Shown here: one piece after another, positions 1-6,732 of the stretch
How the letters are laid out: the number at the start of each line of letters is the position of its first letter
How positions within the stretch are numbered: the first letter of the stretch is position 1
Program-made: the position numbers and the translations under genes
Source of the DNA: Duncaniella sp.
GTDB lineage: Bacteria > Bacteroidota > Bacteroidia > Bacteroidales > Muribaculaceae
Assembly: GCA_022511285.1 (NCBI GenBank)
Contig: JAFLRW010000060.1
Span: 1-9,795, forward strand
Direction of reading: 5' to 3'
Length of the DNA stretch: 9,795 bases
Notes under the pieces: model-generated
Databases searched by the model: none
Seen by the model: the letters and a program-made list of their open reading frames with translations, nothing else
What the model was told of the DNA's origin: nothing

Positions 1-814
1 TCTCAGCGTGCTTCAGATGTATCCCGACCCCGAGCAGCGCGAACGTGAAATCCAAAATCTCTCAAGCATTTTTGACCAGCTGGCCGACGAGATTCTCCCT
101 CAGCTCCGCTACTCGCGCATCACGGCGAGCGTCAACGTCATTGGCAAGAGCGACGAACAGCTTAATGCTGCGTTTGACTCCGACCCCGCAACGCTTTCCG
201 TCGATGAACTCCTCTACACAGCCACTCTTACCAACGACCCCACACGTAAGAGCGCTATCTACACGGCTGTGACACGCCTATATCCCGGCGACTATCGTGG
301 TTTCAACAATCTCGGCAAGGTGCTCTACACTCAGGGCGACTATGATGCAGCTATGGCCAACTTTAAGAAAGCTGCCCGAATTGACGCAAACGCTCCTGAA
401 AGCCAGATGAATCAGGGCATCGTTTCGCTCCTCAACGATGACTTAGCTGCTGCAAAATCTTTGTTTGGCAACGCCGCCGGTCTTGACGACCTCGGCCCCG
501 CGCTCGGTGTGCTTAATCTCAAGCAGGGTGATGTGAAGAACGCCGTTAAGGCCTTCGGCAACGATAAGAGCAACAATGCCGCTCTCGCTCAGATTCTTGA
601 CAAGGATTATGCATCGGCAAAGAGCACTCTTGCGGCTATTCCTAACCCCGATGCCACCACATATTATCTGATGGCTGTTCTCGGTGCCCGCACAGGCAAC
701 GAGCAGATGGTGGTATCTAATCTGCGCCAGAGCATCAAGCTCGATCCCGCTAAAGGTCGTATGGCCTCCAACGACCTTGAATTTGCTCGCTACAACATCT
801 CTAAAGCTCTCTAA
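1..814 (+). CDS. TPR-repeat protein, C-terminal part (5' truncated by window edge)
   Basis: The frame is open from the first bases (a Leu codon at 2-4) to a TAA at 812-814, so the start lies outside the window and the GTG at 8 is only an internal Val codon. About 270 residues are visible. The first ~60 form a helical, charged stretch followed by a segment around 'VIGKSDEQL'. A series of TPR-like helical pairs follows: a near-consensus unit at about 275-400 nt ('NNLGKVLYTQGDYDAAMANF'), then degenerate units, and a final one ending in 'SIKLDP'. TPRs are protein-interaction scaffolds. From memory, Bacteroidetes proteins of this kind often carry an OmpA-like or other envelope domain upstream, which would place it in the periplasm or outer membrane, but that part cannot be seen here. 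The TPR call is firm. The cellular role and partners are unknown. Confidence 0.8.
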   Translation, partial: LSVLQMYPDPEQREREIQNLSSIFDQLADEILPQLRYSRITASVNVIGKSDEQLNAAFDSDPATLSVDELLYTATLTNDPTRKSAIYTAVTRLYPGDYRGFNNLGKVLYTQGDYDAAMANFKKAARIDANAPESQMNQGIVSLLNDDLAAAKSLFGNAAGLDDLGPALGVLNLKQGDVKNAVKAFGNDKSNNAALAQILDKDYASAKSTLAAIPNPDATTYYLMAVLGARTGNEQMVVSNLRQSIKLDPAKGRMASNDLEFARYNISKAL

Positions 815-838
815 AAGAGTGGATAAAGCTTAGAATAT

Positions 839-875
839 CGCCCTGCGAAAGTCTCTTGACGGCTATCGCAGGGCG
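839..875 (+). terminator. Terminator-like hairpin after the TPR gene
   Basis: A perfect 10-bp GC-rich stem (cgccctgcga at 839-848, tcgcagggcg at 866-875) starts 24 bp after the TPR stop codon. Inside the 17-nt loop, gtc and gac could add three more pairs. It is followed by a T-rich but interrupted tract (agttgttgtta) rather than a clean T run. Position and stem strength suggest termination of the upstream gene. The weak tract keeps confidence moderate. Confidence 0.55.
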
Positions 876-932
876 AGTTGTTGTTAGTGGACTGTTGTGA
901 AGGTTTTTATTTCAAATTTGATGAGCTTTGAC

Positions 933-940
933 TAATTTTG
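933..940 (+). promoter_or_regulatory. Possible Bacteroidetes -7 box before the TonB receptor
   Basis: TAATTTTG matches the Bacteroidetes -7 consensus TAnnTTTG. It ends only 4 bp before the ATG at 945, so use of this box would start transcription at or inside the start codon. A one-mismatch box, GAGCTTTG, lies at 923-930 and would leave a more normal, still very short, leader. No clear TTG -33 element sits at the expected distance for either box. Confidence 0.35.
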
Positions 941-944
941 TGGT

Positions 945-2804
945 ATGAAAACAGCAATACTCACTCTTTCAGCCCTAATGCTTGCCTCATTGACAGGCTT
1001 TGCCCGTTCAGAGACCTCCGATTCTCTCTCTGCTGCCTTGAGCGAAGTGGTTGTGACCGGATCAAACTCTCCTGTCCGGAGCAATCTCCTGCCTTACACA
1101 GTCTCTGTTGTAGGCGATAAATCTCTACAACTTTCTGCCTCCAACGGCCTTCTCAATTCAATCTCCGGCAGAGTGCCAAGCCTTTTTGTCACCGAGCGCG
1201 GCGTCCTGGGCTTCGGTGTGAGCAATGGCGGCTCGGGGGCGCTCAAAATGCGTGGCGTGGGGGGCGACGGCGGCGGCTCGGTGCTTATGATGGTCGACGG
1301 GCAGCCGCAGTTTGCCGGCATTTACTCTCATCATATCGCCGATTTCTATTCTAAAGAGTATGTTGAGCGTGTCGAGGTGTTGCGCGGTCCCGGCTCGGTG
1401 CTTTATGGATCCAACGCTATGGGGGGTGTCATCAATGTTATCACAAAATCTGCTCATGCTCAAGGCATTCACGGCTCCCTATCCACTCAATATGGCAGTT
1501 ATAACACCTGGCTCTCCACGGCTGACGTCACGGCCCGTTACGGCTCTCTTTCTGCGCTTGCATCCGTGAGCTATGACCGCTCTGACGGACAGATTGTTGG
1601 GCTGACGTTTAAGCAGTGGGACGGGTATGCAAAACTGGCCTACGATATTTCCGGAGCTTGGAAAACGGTGGCTGACGTCACGCTGATGAACTTCAAGGGG
1701 CGCGACCCTGTCTATCCTCGGCTCTCCGACCCGGAGTCGACCGACGTATATCGCCAGAATGTGACCCGAGGCGAAGCCTCCGTCGCTATGTTCAACCGCT
1801 ACGACCACACTGACGGTGCTATTCGCACCTACTACAGCTGGGGTAATCATTTTGTTGACGACCCCCGACACTTCCATAGCTTGGACGATCGCATCGGGGT
1901 GTTGATGTATCAGAATTTATCCCTTCAATCCAACACCGATTTGACCGTCGGGTTTGACTTTAACACATACTCCGGGGAGATTCCTGTCTCGGGTGGCAAT
2001 CATCACTCTCCGGAGTCGCTATCCACTATCGAGCGTAAACGCATCACGGAGTATTCTCCTTATCTGATTGCTTCGCAGTCACTCTTCTCTGAGCAACTTG
2101 TGATTTCTGCCGGGCTGAGAATGGCCAATAGCAATACATTTGGCTCGGCTTGGGTGCCTCAGGCGGGAGTGGTCATCTCGCCGGCGCAACTCTTTAGACT
2201 TAAACTCTCTGCCTCAAACGGCTATCGCAATCCTTCATTCAAAGAGTTATATCTGTATCGGATGGCCAATCCTGACCTCTCACCTGAAAAGATGTGGAAC
2301 TATGAAGTCTCCATCGGCAAGCATTTCTCCCGATTCCTTGAGCTTGAGCTCACCGGCTATTATAGCCGTGGCGCCAATCTCATACAGGTGCTGGATATGA
2401 AGAATCAAAACACAGGGAGCTTTATTAACAAAGGTGTTGAGGTCTCGGCTTCAAGCAAACCGGCTGACTGCCTCTCGCTCACGGCATCTTATTCCTGGCT
2501 GCACACATCGCTGCCAAATCTCACCGGAGCTCCGCTCAATCAATATTTCGTTGGTGCAGACTGGCAGATTAGTGCTCCTCTTGCTGTCAGCGCCGAGCTC
2601 AAGGGTGTAGGAGGGCTATTCGTGGCGGCTGATATGCTCAGGCAGAATTATGCCATTCTCAATCTGCGTATCGACTACTCCCTCTCATCGTGGCTTGGCA
2701 TTTTCGTTCGGCTCAATAATATTACTGATACACAATATGTCATCAATCGTGGATACGATATGCCGGGCTTCAACTTCTTAGGGGGATTTCGCTTCCATAT
2801 TTAG
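945..2804 (+). CDS. TonB-dependent outer-membrane receptor
   Basis: A 619-residue protein that imports a scarce ligand (typically a metal chelate or cobalamin) across the outer membrane using TonB energy. A signal peptide covers about residues 1-20. A TonB-box-like segment SEVVVTG lies at 33-39. The plug domain follows (about 45-170) and ends in the highly conserved motif RVEVLRGPGSVLYG (142-155) and the GGVINVIT segment. The rest is alternating beta-barrel sequence, with a typical late 'LRIDYSL..WLGIFVRLNNITDTQY' region and an aromatic C-terminal strand ending FRFHI. The size and the lack of a carboxypeptidase-D-like N-terminal extension separate it from SusC-type glycan importers and place it with BtuB- or siderophore-type receptors. 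No cobalamin riboswitch or Fur-type site could be recognised upstream, so the ligand stays open. The plug has a glycine-rich insertion-like loop (residues 95-112). It converges with the porin gene, with 32 bp between them. Confidence 0.93.
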   Translation: MKTAILTLSALMLASLTGFARSETSDSLSAALSEVVVTGSNSPVRSNLLPYTVSVVGDKSLQLSASNGLLNSISGRVPSLFVTERGVLGFGVSNGGSGALKMRGVGGDGGGSVLMMVDGQPQFAGIYSHHIADFYSKEYVERVEVLRGPGSVLYGSNAMGGVINVITKSAHAQGIHGSLSTQYGSYNTWLSTADVTARYGSLSALASVSYDRSDGQIVGLTFKQWDGYAKLAYDISGAWKTVADVTLMNFKGRDPVYPRLSDPESTDVYRQNVTRGEASVAMFNRYDHTDGAIRTYYSWGNHFVDDPRHFHSLDDRIGVLMYQNLSLQSNTDLTVGFDFNTYSGEIPVSGGNHHSPESLSTIERKRITEYSPYLIASQSLFSEQLVISAGLRMANSNTFGSAWVPQAGVVISPAQLFRLKLSASNGYRNPSFKELYLYRMANPDLSPEKMWNYEVSIGKHFSRFLELELTGYYSRGANLIQVLDMKNQNTGSFINKGVEVSASSKPADCLSLTASYSWLHTSLPNLTGAPLNQYFVGADWQISAPLAVSAELKGVGGLFVAADMLRQNYAILNLRIDYSLSSWLGIFVRLNNITDTQYVINRGYDMPGFNFLGGFRFHI

Positions 2805-2836
2805 CCTGAAATATCCACCGGAGCTGTCGGCCGACC

Positions 2837-4162
2837 TCAGAACGTGAACTGTGCCATGAGGCTTATTCGGTTGGCCCGGGCGTGACTGCCTGTGTAGTCG
2901 GCACGACGCCCAAACAGATATTCTGCTCCGAACTGTATTCTCGACGTGAGGTTGTAGAACACGTTGGCGGCTCCATAGAGGCCATATTTATAATGGTCAG
3001 AGAGCCCTGAGTCAGTGACTCGTGCCTGGCCGAATGATACGCTCGAAAACAGACGCGGCGAGAAATAATATGACGCCCCGGCAAGATAGCTCCACGATGG
3101 CACGGTCGACATTCGTCCGGCGGCTCCTTCAACGCCGGCCAAGTCATAGTCCCCCAAAAGAAAATCTCCTGAATTGTTGGTGTATGAGCGGCCTATGTTG
3201 AATGTGCCGTAGAGGGTGAGGGGAGCCACAGGGGCATAGACGGCTGAGAGCTGGACGCCATAGCCTATGGGAGAGTGTGAGGTGTTGTCGACAAGATTGC
3301 GATAGGGTAGCCGTCGCACTATGCCTGAAAGACGCACATGTTGCCCCGCGGCCCACTGATATTGCACCATTGCGGCCACGTCAGGCACACTCTGTGAGCG
3401 GGCGGCCGATGCGGGCGACCCGTCGGAAAGCAAGTCTGCCTTGGTGGTAAGCCCGGGCGCTTCGAGCGAAGCAGCAATGGAGATGCCCGACTTCGGAAAG
3501 GTGTGAAGATAGCGCACCAGCATTGTAGTGTAGTCCATACTCATACTGGCCCCGTTGTTGTCAACCGTCGGAGGGGCTGCCGAGCCGTCGGAGAAGGTTG
3601 AGGTGTCATATCCGAGTGTCCAATCGTTCAGGCTGGCATACGCCTTGTTAAGCTTAAATTCTTTACCTGACGACCCTCCGTCAAATTTAGCTTTGATATA
3701 CACCTGATACGAGCCTATACGGCTGTGGCCTATCACGCGAAAATATAGTGCTGAACCGGCTGGCGATGTGCCTAAATAGTTATTGTTCAGTGTGTTGTTC
3801 CCGATGGGGATGTCGTAGGGCGAAAAACTGGCGCCTTTCTGTGAATTGCCGGGATCAAAATAGGCTCGCAGTTTCACATTTCCGCCGATACCCATCACTA
3901 AATTGGCATCGCGGCTCATAAACAGAAAGTATGGGGCATCCGGGCGCAGGGTGTTCTCAAACTGATTGACATAGAATCGCTCAATCAGTTCGCGTTGCTG
4001 TTCGTCGGTGGGAAGTCCCTTGTCTGCATCGCCGAAATAGATGATATGATGATCAGTCATTGCCGAGTCAAGAGCCTGATGGCTGACAGTGTCTTTTGCT
4101 GATGCGGCAATTGCCACAGCGCCCATTAAAATCAGGGAGGAGATACGTGTGGTGGTGTTCAT
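2837..4162 (-). CDS. DcaP-like outer-membrane porin
   Basis: A 441-residue protein starting at the ATG at 4162-4160. A signal peptide covers about residues 1-22 (a hydrophobic stretch followed by AASA before KDT). A helical, polar stretch at about 40-75 may be the N-terminal coiled-coil-like extension found in trimeric DcaP porins. From about residue 85 onward alternating amphipathic beta strands run to the terminal phenylalanine (AQFTF), the usual outer-membrane insertion signal. The segment at about 173-204 (AYASLNDWTLGYDTSTFSD, then a short loop with PPTVDNNG) resembles the conserved constriction region of DcaP-type porins. Such porins pass small, often anionic, solutes. The substrate here is unknown. 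A generic OprO/OprP-like porin is the main alternative. Transcription probably starts in the divergent region at 4163-4332, which holds a nested inverted repeat. Confidence 0.72.
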   Translation of the reverse strand: MNTTTRISSLILMGAVAIAASAKDTVSHQALDSAMTDHHIIYFGDADKGLPTDEQQRELIERFYVNQFENTLRPDAPYFLFMSRDANLVMGIGGNVKLRAYFDPGNSQKGASFSPYDIPIGNNTLNNNYLGTSPAGSALYFRVIGHSRIGSYQVYIKAKFDGGSSGKEFKLNKAYASLNDWTLGYDTSTFSDGSAAPPTVDNNGASMSMDYTTMLVRYLHTFPKSGISIAASLEAPGLTTKADLLSDGSPASAARSQSVPDVAAMVQYQWAAGQHVRLSGIVRRLPYRNLVDNTSHSPIGYGVQLSAVYAPVAPLTLYGTFNIGRSYTNNSGDFLLGDYDLAGVEGAAGRMSTVPSWSYLAGASYYFSPRLFSSVSFGQARVTDSGLSDHYKYGLYGAANVFYNLTSRIQFGAEYLFGRRADYTGSHARANRISLMAQFTF

Positions 4163-4165
4163 CTG

Positions 4166-4230
4166 TGATGAGTGTTTTTTGGGAGTGATAAATAGCTGAA
4201 AAGATATTTATATAGTAACAACACTCATCA
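4166..4230. repeat. Nested inverted repeat in the porin leader/promoter region
   Basis: The outer arms tgatgagtgtt (4166-4176) and aacactcatca (4220-4230) are perfect 11-bp complements. Between them the inner arms ataaata (4188-4194) and tatttat (4205-4211) are perfect 7-bp complements with a 10-nt loop. The outer arm begins three bases before the porin ATG (minus strand), so any porin leader transcript includes at least the proximal arm. It could be an operator with two half-sites, or a structured 5' leader that would sequester the start region. Function is inferred only. Confidence 0.5.
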
Positions 4231-4275
4231 GCTCTCAAAAGTTGACCGCAACTGATGGTTAATAACTGTTAAGCC

Positions 4276-4307
4276 TTGGAGCATTGGCGGAAAATGCCGT
4301 AACTTTG
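4276..4307 (+). promoter_or_regulatory. Bacteroidetes-type promoter of the NUDIX gene
   Basis: TAACTTTG (4300-4307) is a full match to the -7 consensus TAnnTTTG. A TTG at 4276-4278 lies 21 bp upstream, in the expected -33 position. The start codon at 4333 is 25 bp downstream, leaving a short A-rich leader. Confidence 0.7.
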
Positions 4308-4332
4308 TCAGGATAATCTAAATCCCATAAGT

Positions 4333-4896
4333 ATGAGTGAGATAGCAGACTCTGATATGAAATGGCGGGTGCTTGATAGCGAATATCTGTTCAACCGCCC
4401 CTGGCTCACAGTGAGGTGCGATAAAGTCGAGCTTCCTAACGGCACTGTCCATCCCGAATATTATGTGCTTGAGTATCCCAAGTGGATCAACGTCATTGCC
4501 CTCACCCCGGAAGGCGATTTTGTGATGGTGACACAGTATCGTCACGGCCTCGGCATAGTGGCTACAGAATTGTGTGCCGGTGTGGTTGAAGAGGGGGAAG
4601 ACCCTCTTGAGGGTGCTAAGCGCGAGTTGCTCGAGGAGACGGGATATGCCGGCGGTGAATGGGAACTCTCAATGGTGATTTCTGCCAACCCGGGCAGTCA
4701 GAACAATCTGGCCTACTGCTATATAGCCCGGGGCGTGACCAAGCAGTCTCAACAGCATCTTGACTCCACCGAAGATATCCGTGTGACGCTCCTGTCCCCG
4801 GCCGATGTCTATGCAATGCTTGAGCGCGACGAGCTGAAACAGGCGCTGATGTGTGCTCCCCTCTGGAAATACTTTGCCCTCAACGGGCGCCCTTAA
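4333..4896 (+). CDS. NUDIX hydrolase, ADP-ribose pyrophosphatase-like
   Basis: A 187-residue cytoplasmic enzyme. Its Nudix box at residues 83-105 fits GX5EX7REUXEEXGU exactly: G83, E89, R97-E98, E101-E102 and G104, with Y105 at the last position. The glutamates bind the catalytic metal. The preceding VTQYRHG (66-72) and ELCAG (79-83) strands and Pro120, 16 residues after G104, match the ADP-ribose/ADP-sugar pyrophosphatase branch, which splits ADP-ribose into AMP and ribose 5-phosphate. Other NDP-sugars are possible substrates. The ATG at 4333 is chosen because it lies 25 bp after a canonical -7 box. Met9 (4357) is an alternative. The last 17 bp overlap the 3' end of the convergent HAD gene. 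No terminator is visible between the two. Confidence 0.9.
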   Translation: MSEIADSDMKWRVLDSEYLFNRPWLTVRCDKVELPNGTVHPEYYVLEYPKWINVIALTPEGDFVMVTQYRHGLGIVATELCAGVVEEGEDPLEGAKRELLEETGYAGGEWELSMVISANPGSQNNLAYCYIARGVTKQSQQHLDSTEDIRVTLLSPADVYAMLERDELKQALMCAPLWKYFALNGRP

Positions 4897-5731
4897 AAAG
4901 TGACGCCATATCAAGGGCCACTGAGTCAGACGTATTCGGACCGATGACACGAGATGCTGCCTCAAGCACCTCCGGTCGGGCATTTGCCACAGCCACTGAC
5001 TCATCTGCCACTCTCATCATCGAAAGGTCATTGAGGTTGTCGCCATACACCACCACACGCTCAGCTCCGGTGAGCGCCTTAAGGTCAAGCACTGCCTGTG
5101 CCTTTGAGACACCCTCGGCGAATACCTCGATATACGAAATCCGTGGATTGAATATGTCAGGGAATGCGGATATGGATATTTCGGGCCGCCTCTGCAAGGC
5201 TGTGGCGAGCGCTCCCACGCTCTCCGTATCTCCAATGCCGAGCAAGAGCATAGTCCCCTCGAAAGCGGCTGCATATCCTTCAGCCGTATCGAATACAAAG
5301 CGCTTTAACTCCAATCCGCGACGCTCTTGATAGAAATTGTCCTCAGCGCGTGTCAGCCGCCCTCCGTTGTGGTACACTATAATGCGACCGGCGGCCGTAA
5401 GCGTATAGACAAACGGATTCACGCCATAAGCCACAAACTCTGCGGCGGTCCTTGTTGCCAATCCCGGGGCAAACAGATGGGGATTTAAAAAACGGCGCTC
5501 GCCGCGTTCCCACAGCGAGCAGCCGGTCATAACTATAGCCGGAGGAGTGGTGGCAATCCCTGAAAGAAGAGGCTCTACAGTGGCAGGCGTGCGTGCCGTG
5601 GCCACACTTATCATAGCTCCGCGGCGGGTCAAATCAGAAATTATCGCTCCGCTGAGCGCGCTCACCCTGCTGTCCCCTCCCAAGAGGGTTCCGTCAAGAT
5701 CGGATATCAATAGGAGCCTGCACTCCGGCAT
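4880..5731 (-). CDS. Cof-type HAD-IIB family phosphatase
   Basis: A 283-residue cytoplasmic hydrolase with all four HAD motifs: DLDGTL at 11-16 (nucleophile D11, acid/base D13), T45 in SVATAR (motif II), K210 in the GVSKAQA segment (motif III), and GDNLND at 230-235 (motif IV, Mg-binding acids). The ~120 residues between motifs II and III form the large alpha/beta cap typical of the Cof/IIB class, which dephosphorylates sugar phosphates, FMN/PLP-type cofactors and similar small molecules. The true substrate cannot be read from sequence. Its ATG is 20 bp after the fabI stop on the same strand and no promoter is evident between them, so co-transcription with fabI is likely. Its 3' end runs 17 bp into the convergent NUDIX gene. 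Confidence 0.9.
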   Translation of the reverse strand: MPECRLLLISDLDGTLLGGDSRVSALSGAIISDLTRRGAMISVATARTPATVEPLLSGIATTPPAIVMTGCSLWERGERRFLNPHLFAPGLATRTAAEFVAYGVNPFVYTLTAAGRIIVYHNGGRLTRAEDNFYQERRGLELKRFVFDTAEGYAAAFEGTMLLLGIGDTESVGALATALQRRPEISISAFPDIFNPRISYIEVFAEGVSKAQAVLDLKALTGAERVVVYGDNLNDLSMMRVADESVAVANARPEVLEAASRVIGPNTSDSVALDMASLFKGAR

Positions 5732-5751
5732 AATGCTTTGTTGCCTGTCGT

Positions 5752-6609
5752 TTAACCGTATTGAATAGTGCCGTCCGGATTGCGGTAGAGGTCAAAGCTC
5801 TTCTCATACTGGTCCATAGCGCGCAAGCTCATACCCATCGACGAGAATCCGCCATCGTGATAGAGATTCTGCATGGTCACCTTGCGGGTGAAATCCGAGA
5901 ACATCATCACGCAGTAATCGGCACACTCATCGGCTGTAGCATTGCCTAACGGCGACATACGGTTGGCGAAATCCATAAGCGAATCCATACCCTTCACGCC
6001 GCTGCCGGCAGTGGTCGGTGTGGGCGACTGTGAGATAGTGTTGATTCTCACATTCTTTTCGCGTCCGTAGATATACCCGAAGCTGCGAGCTATCGACTCA
6101 AGCAGCGCCTTGGCGTCGGCCATGTCGTTATAGCCGAACATTGTGCGTTGAGCCGCCATATAGGTCAGTGCAACGATAGAGCCATATTCCGCTATGGCAT
6201 CCAGCTTCTTGGCCGCTTGAATCATTTTGTGAAACGACACTGCCGAAATGTCGAGTGTCTTGTTCAAAAGGTCATAGTCGAGGTCGTCATACAGACGCTT
6301 TTTGCGAACGTTGGGCGACATGCCAATCGAGTGGAGCACGAAATCAATTTTACCGCCAAGGATATCCATTGACTGTGTGAATACCATCTCCAGGTCCTCT
6401 ACACTTGTGGCATCGGCCGGAATCACCTCAGCGCCTAGTTTCTCGCCAAGGAGGCTGACATCGCCCATGCGGATAGCCACGGGTGTGTTGCTGAGGGTGA
6501 TGACTGCACCTTCCTCAACAGCCTTCTCAGCTACTTTCCATGCTATACTTTTGTCGTTGAGGGCGCCGAATATCACACCCCGTTTGCCTTTGAGCAGATT
6601 GTGACTCAT
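5752..6609 (-). CDS. fabI: Enoyl-[acyl-carrier-protein] reductase (NADH)
   Basis: FabI reduces enoyl-ACP to acyl-ACP, the last step of each type II fatty-acid elongation round. It is a cytoplasmic short-chain-dehydrogenase-fold tetramer. Counting from the start chosen here (285 residues), G15-x5-S21-I22-A23 is the FabI nucleotide-binding signature and LHSIG (92-96) lines the cofactor pocket. Y150 and Y160 with K167 form the catalytic set (Y-x6-K), ten residues apart as in E. coli Y146/Y156/K163. G96 corresponds to E. coli G93, whose replacement gives triclosan resistance, so the site looks wild type. An upstream in-frame ATG at 6630 adds seven residues. I prefer the ATG at 6609 because the protein then starts MSHNLLKGKRG, as in other Bacteroidetes FabI proteins I remember. 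It also leaves about 30 nt of leader after the -7 box. The HAD gene follows by 20 bp. Confidence 0.96.
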   Translation of the reverse strand: MSHNLLKGKRGVIFGALNDKSIAWKVAEKAVEEGAVITLSNTPVAIRMGDVSLLGEKLGAEVIPADATSVEDLEMVFTQSMDILGGKIDFVLHSIGMSPNVRKKRLYDDLDYDLLNKTLDISAVSFHKMIQAAKKLDAIAEYGSIVALTYMAAQRTMFGYNDMADAKALLESIARSFGYIYGREKNVRINTISQSPTPTTAGSGVKGMDSLMDFANRMSPLGNATADECADYCVMMFSDFTRKVTMQNLYHDGGFSSMGMSLRAMDQYEKSFDLYRNPDGTIQYG

Positions 6610-6643
6610 AGTAATATTGTTTGGGTTCATTATTTCTCGCCTG

Positions 6644-6674
6644 CAAAGTTACTACTTTCCATCGACACAGGCAA
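6644..6674 (-). promoter_or_regulatory. Canonical Bacteroidetes promoter of fabI
   Basis: On the minus strand TTG (6674-6672) is followed after 20 bp by TAACTTTG (6651-6644), a full match to the -33/-7 architecture of the Bacteroidetes primary sigma factor. The predicted transcript start is about 6637-6640. That leaves a leader of roughly 30 nt to the ATG at 6609, but under 10 nt to the upstream in-frame ATG at 6630. Confidence 0.75.
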
Positions 6675-6688
6675 CCACACACTCTCTG

Positions 6689-6708
6689 CGCCTTTCAAAT
6701 TTAAGGCG
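6689..6708 (-). terminator. Weak hairpin downstream of the PorT-type gene
   Basis: A 6-bp stem (cgcctt at 6689-6694, aaggcg at 6703-6708) with an 8-nt loop lies about 25 bp past the stop of the minus-strand barrel gene and just upstream of the fabI promoter. The position suits a terminator, but no T tract follows on either strand and the stem is short. Confidence 0.25.
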
Positions 6709-6732
6709 GGGCGAGGCTGCCGCAATGCGCGG

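Noticed and set aside
815..944. Cobalamin riboswitch before the TonB receptor
   Set aside because: The only strong structure is the 839-875 hairpin. I see no conserved B12-box or multi-helix core, and the 130-bp gap is too short for a typical one plus a terminator.
1520..1682. 13-bp direct repeat ggctgacgtcacg at 1520 and 1670
   Set aside because: Both copies encode similar barrel strands (ADVT) in the receptor. Spacing and context fit ordinary protein-level repetition, not a regulatory or mobile repeat.
1479..1877. 132-codon minus-strand open frame inside the TonB receptor gene
   Set aside because: It is antisense to well-conserved barrel sequence, has no promoter box or recognisable family, and is best explained as a shadow frame.
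2805..2836. Bidirectional terminator between receptor and porin
   Set aside because: Only very short stems (ccg/cgg) are present and there is no T tract, so I did not call one.
4851..5330. 159-codon plus-strand open frame over the HAD gene
   Set aside because: It is rich in Ser, Thr and Ala without domain features and is antisense to a HAD gene with all four motifs intact.
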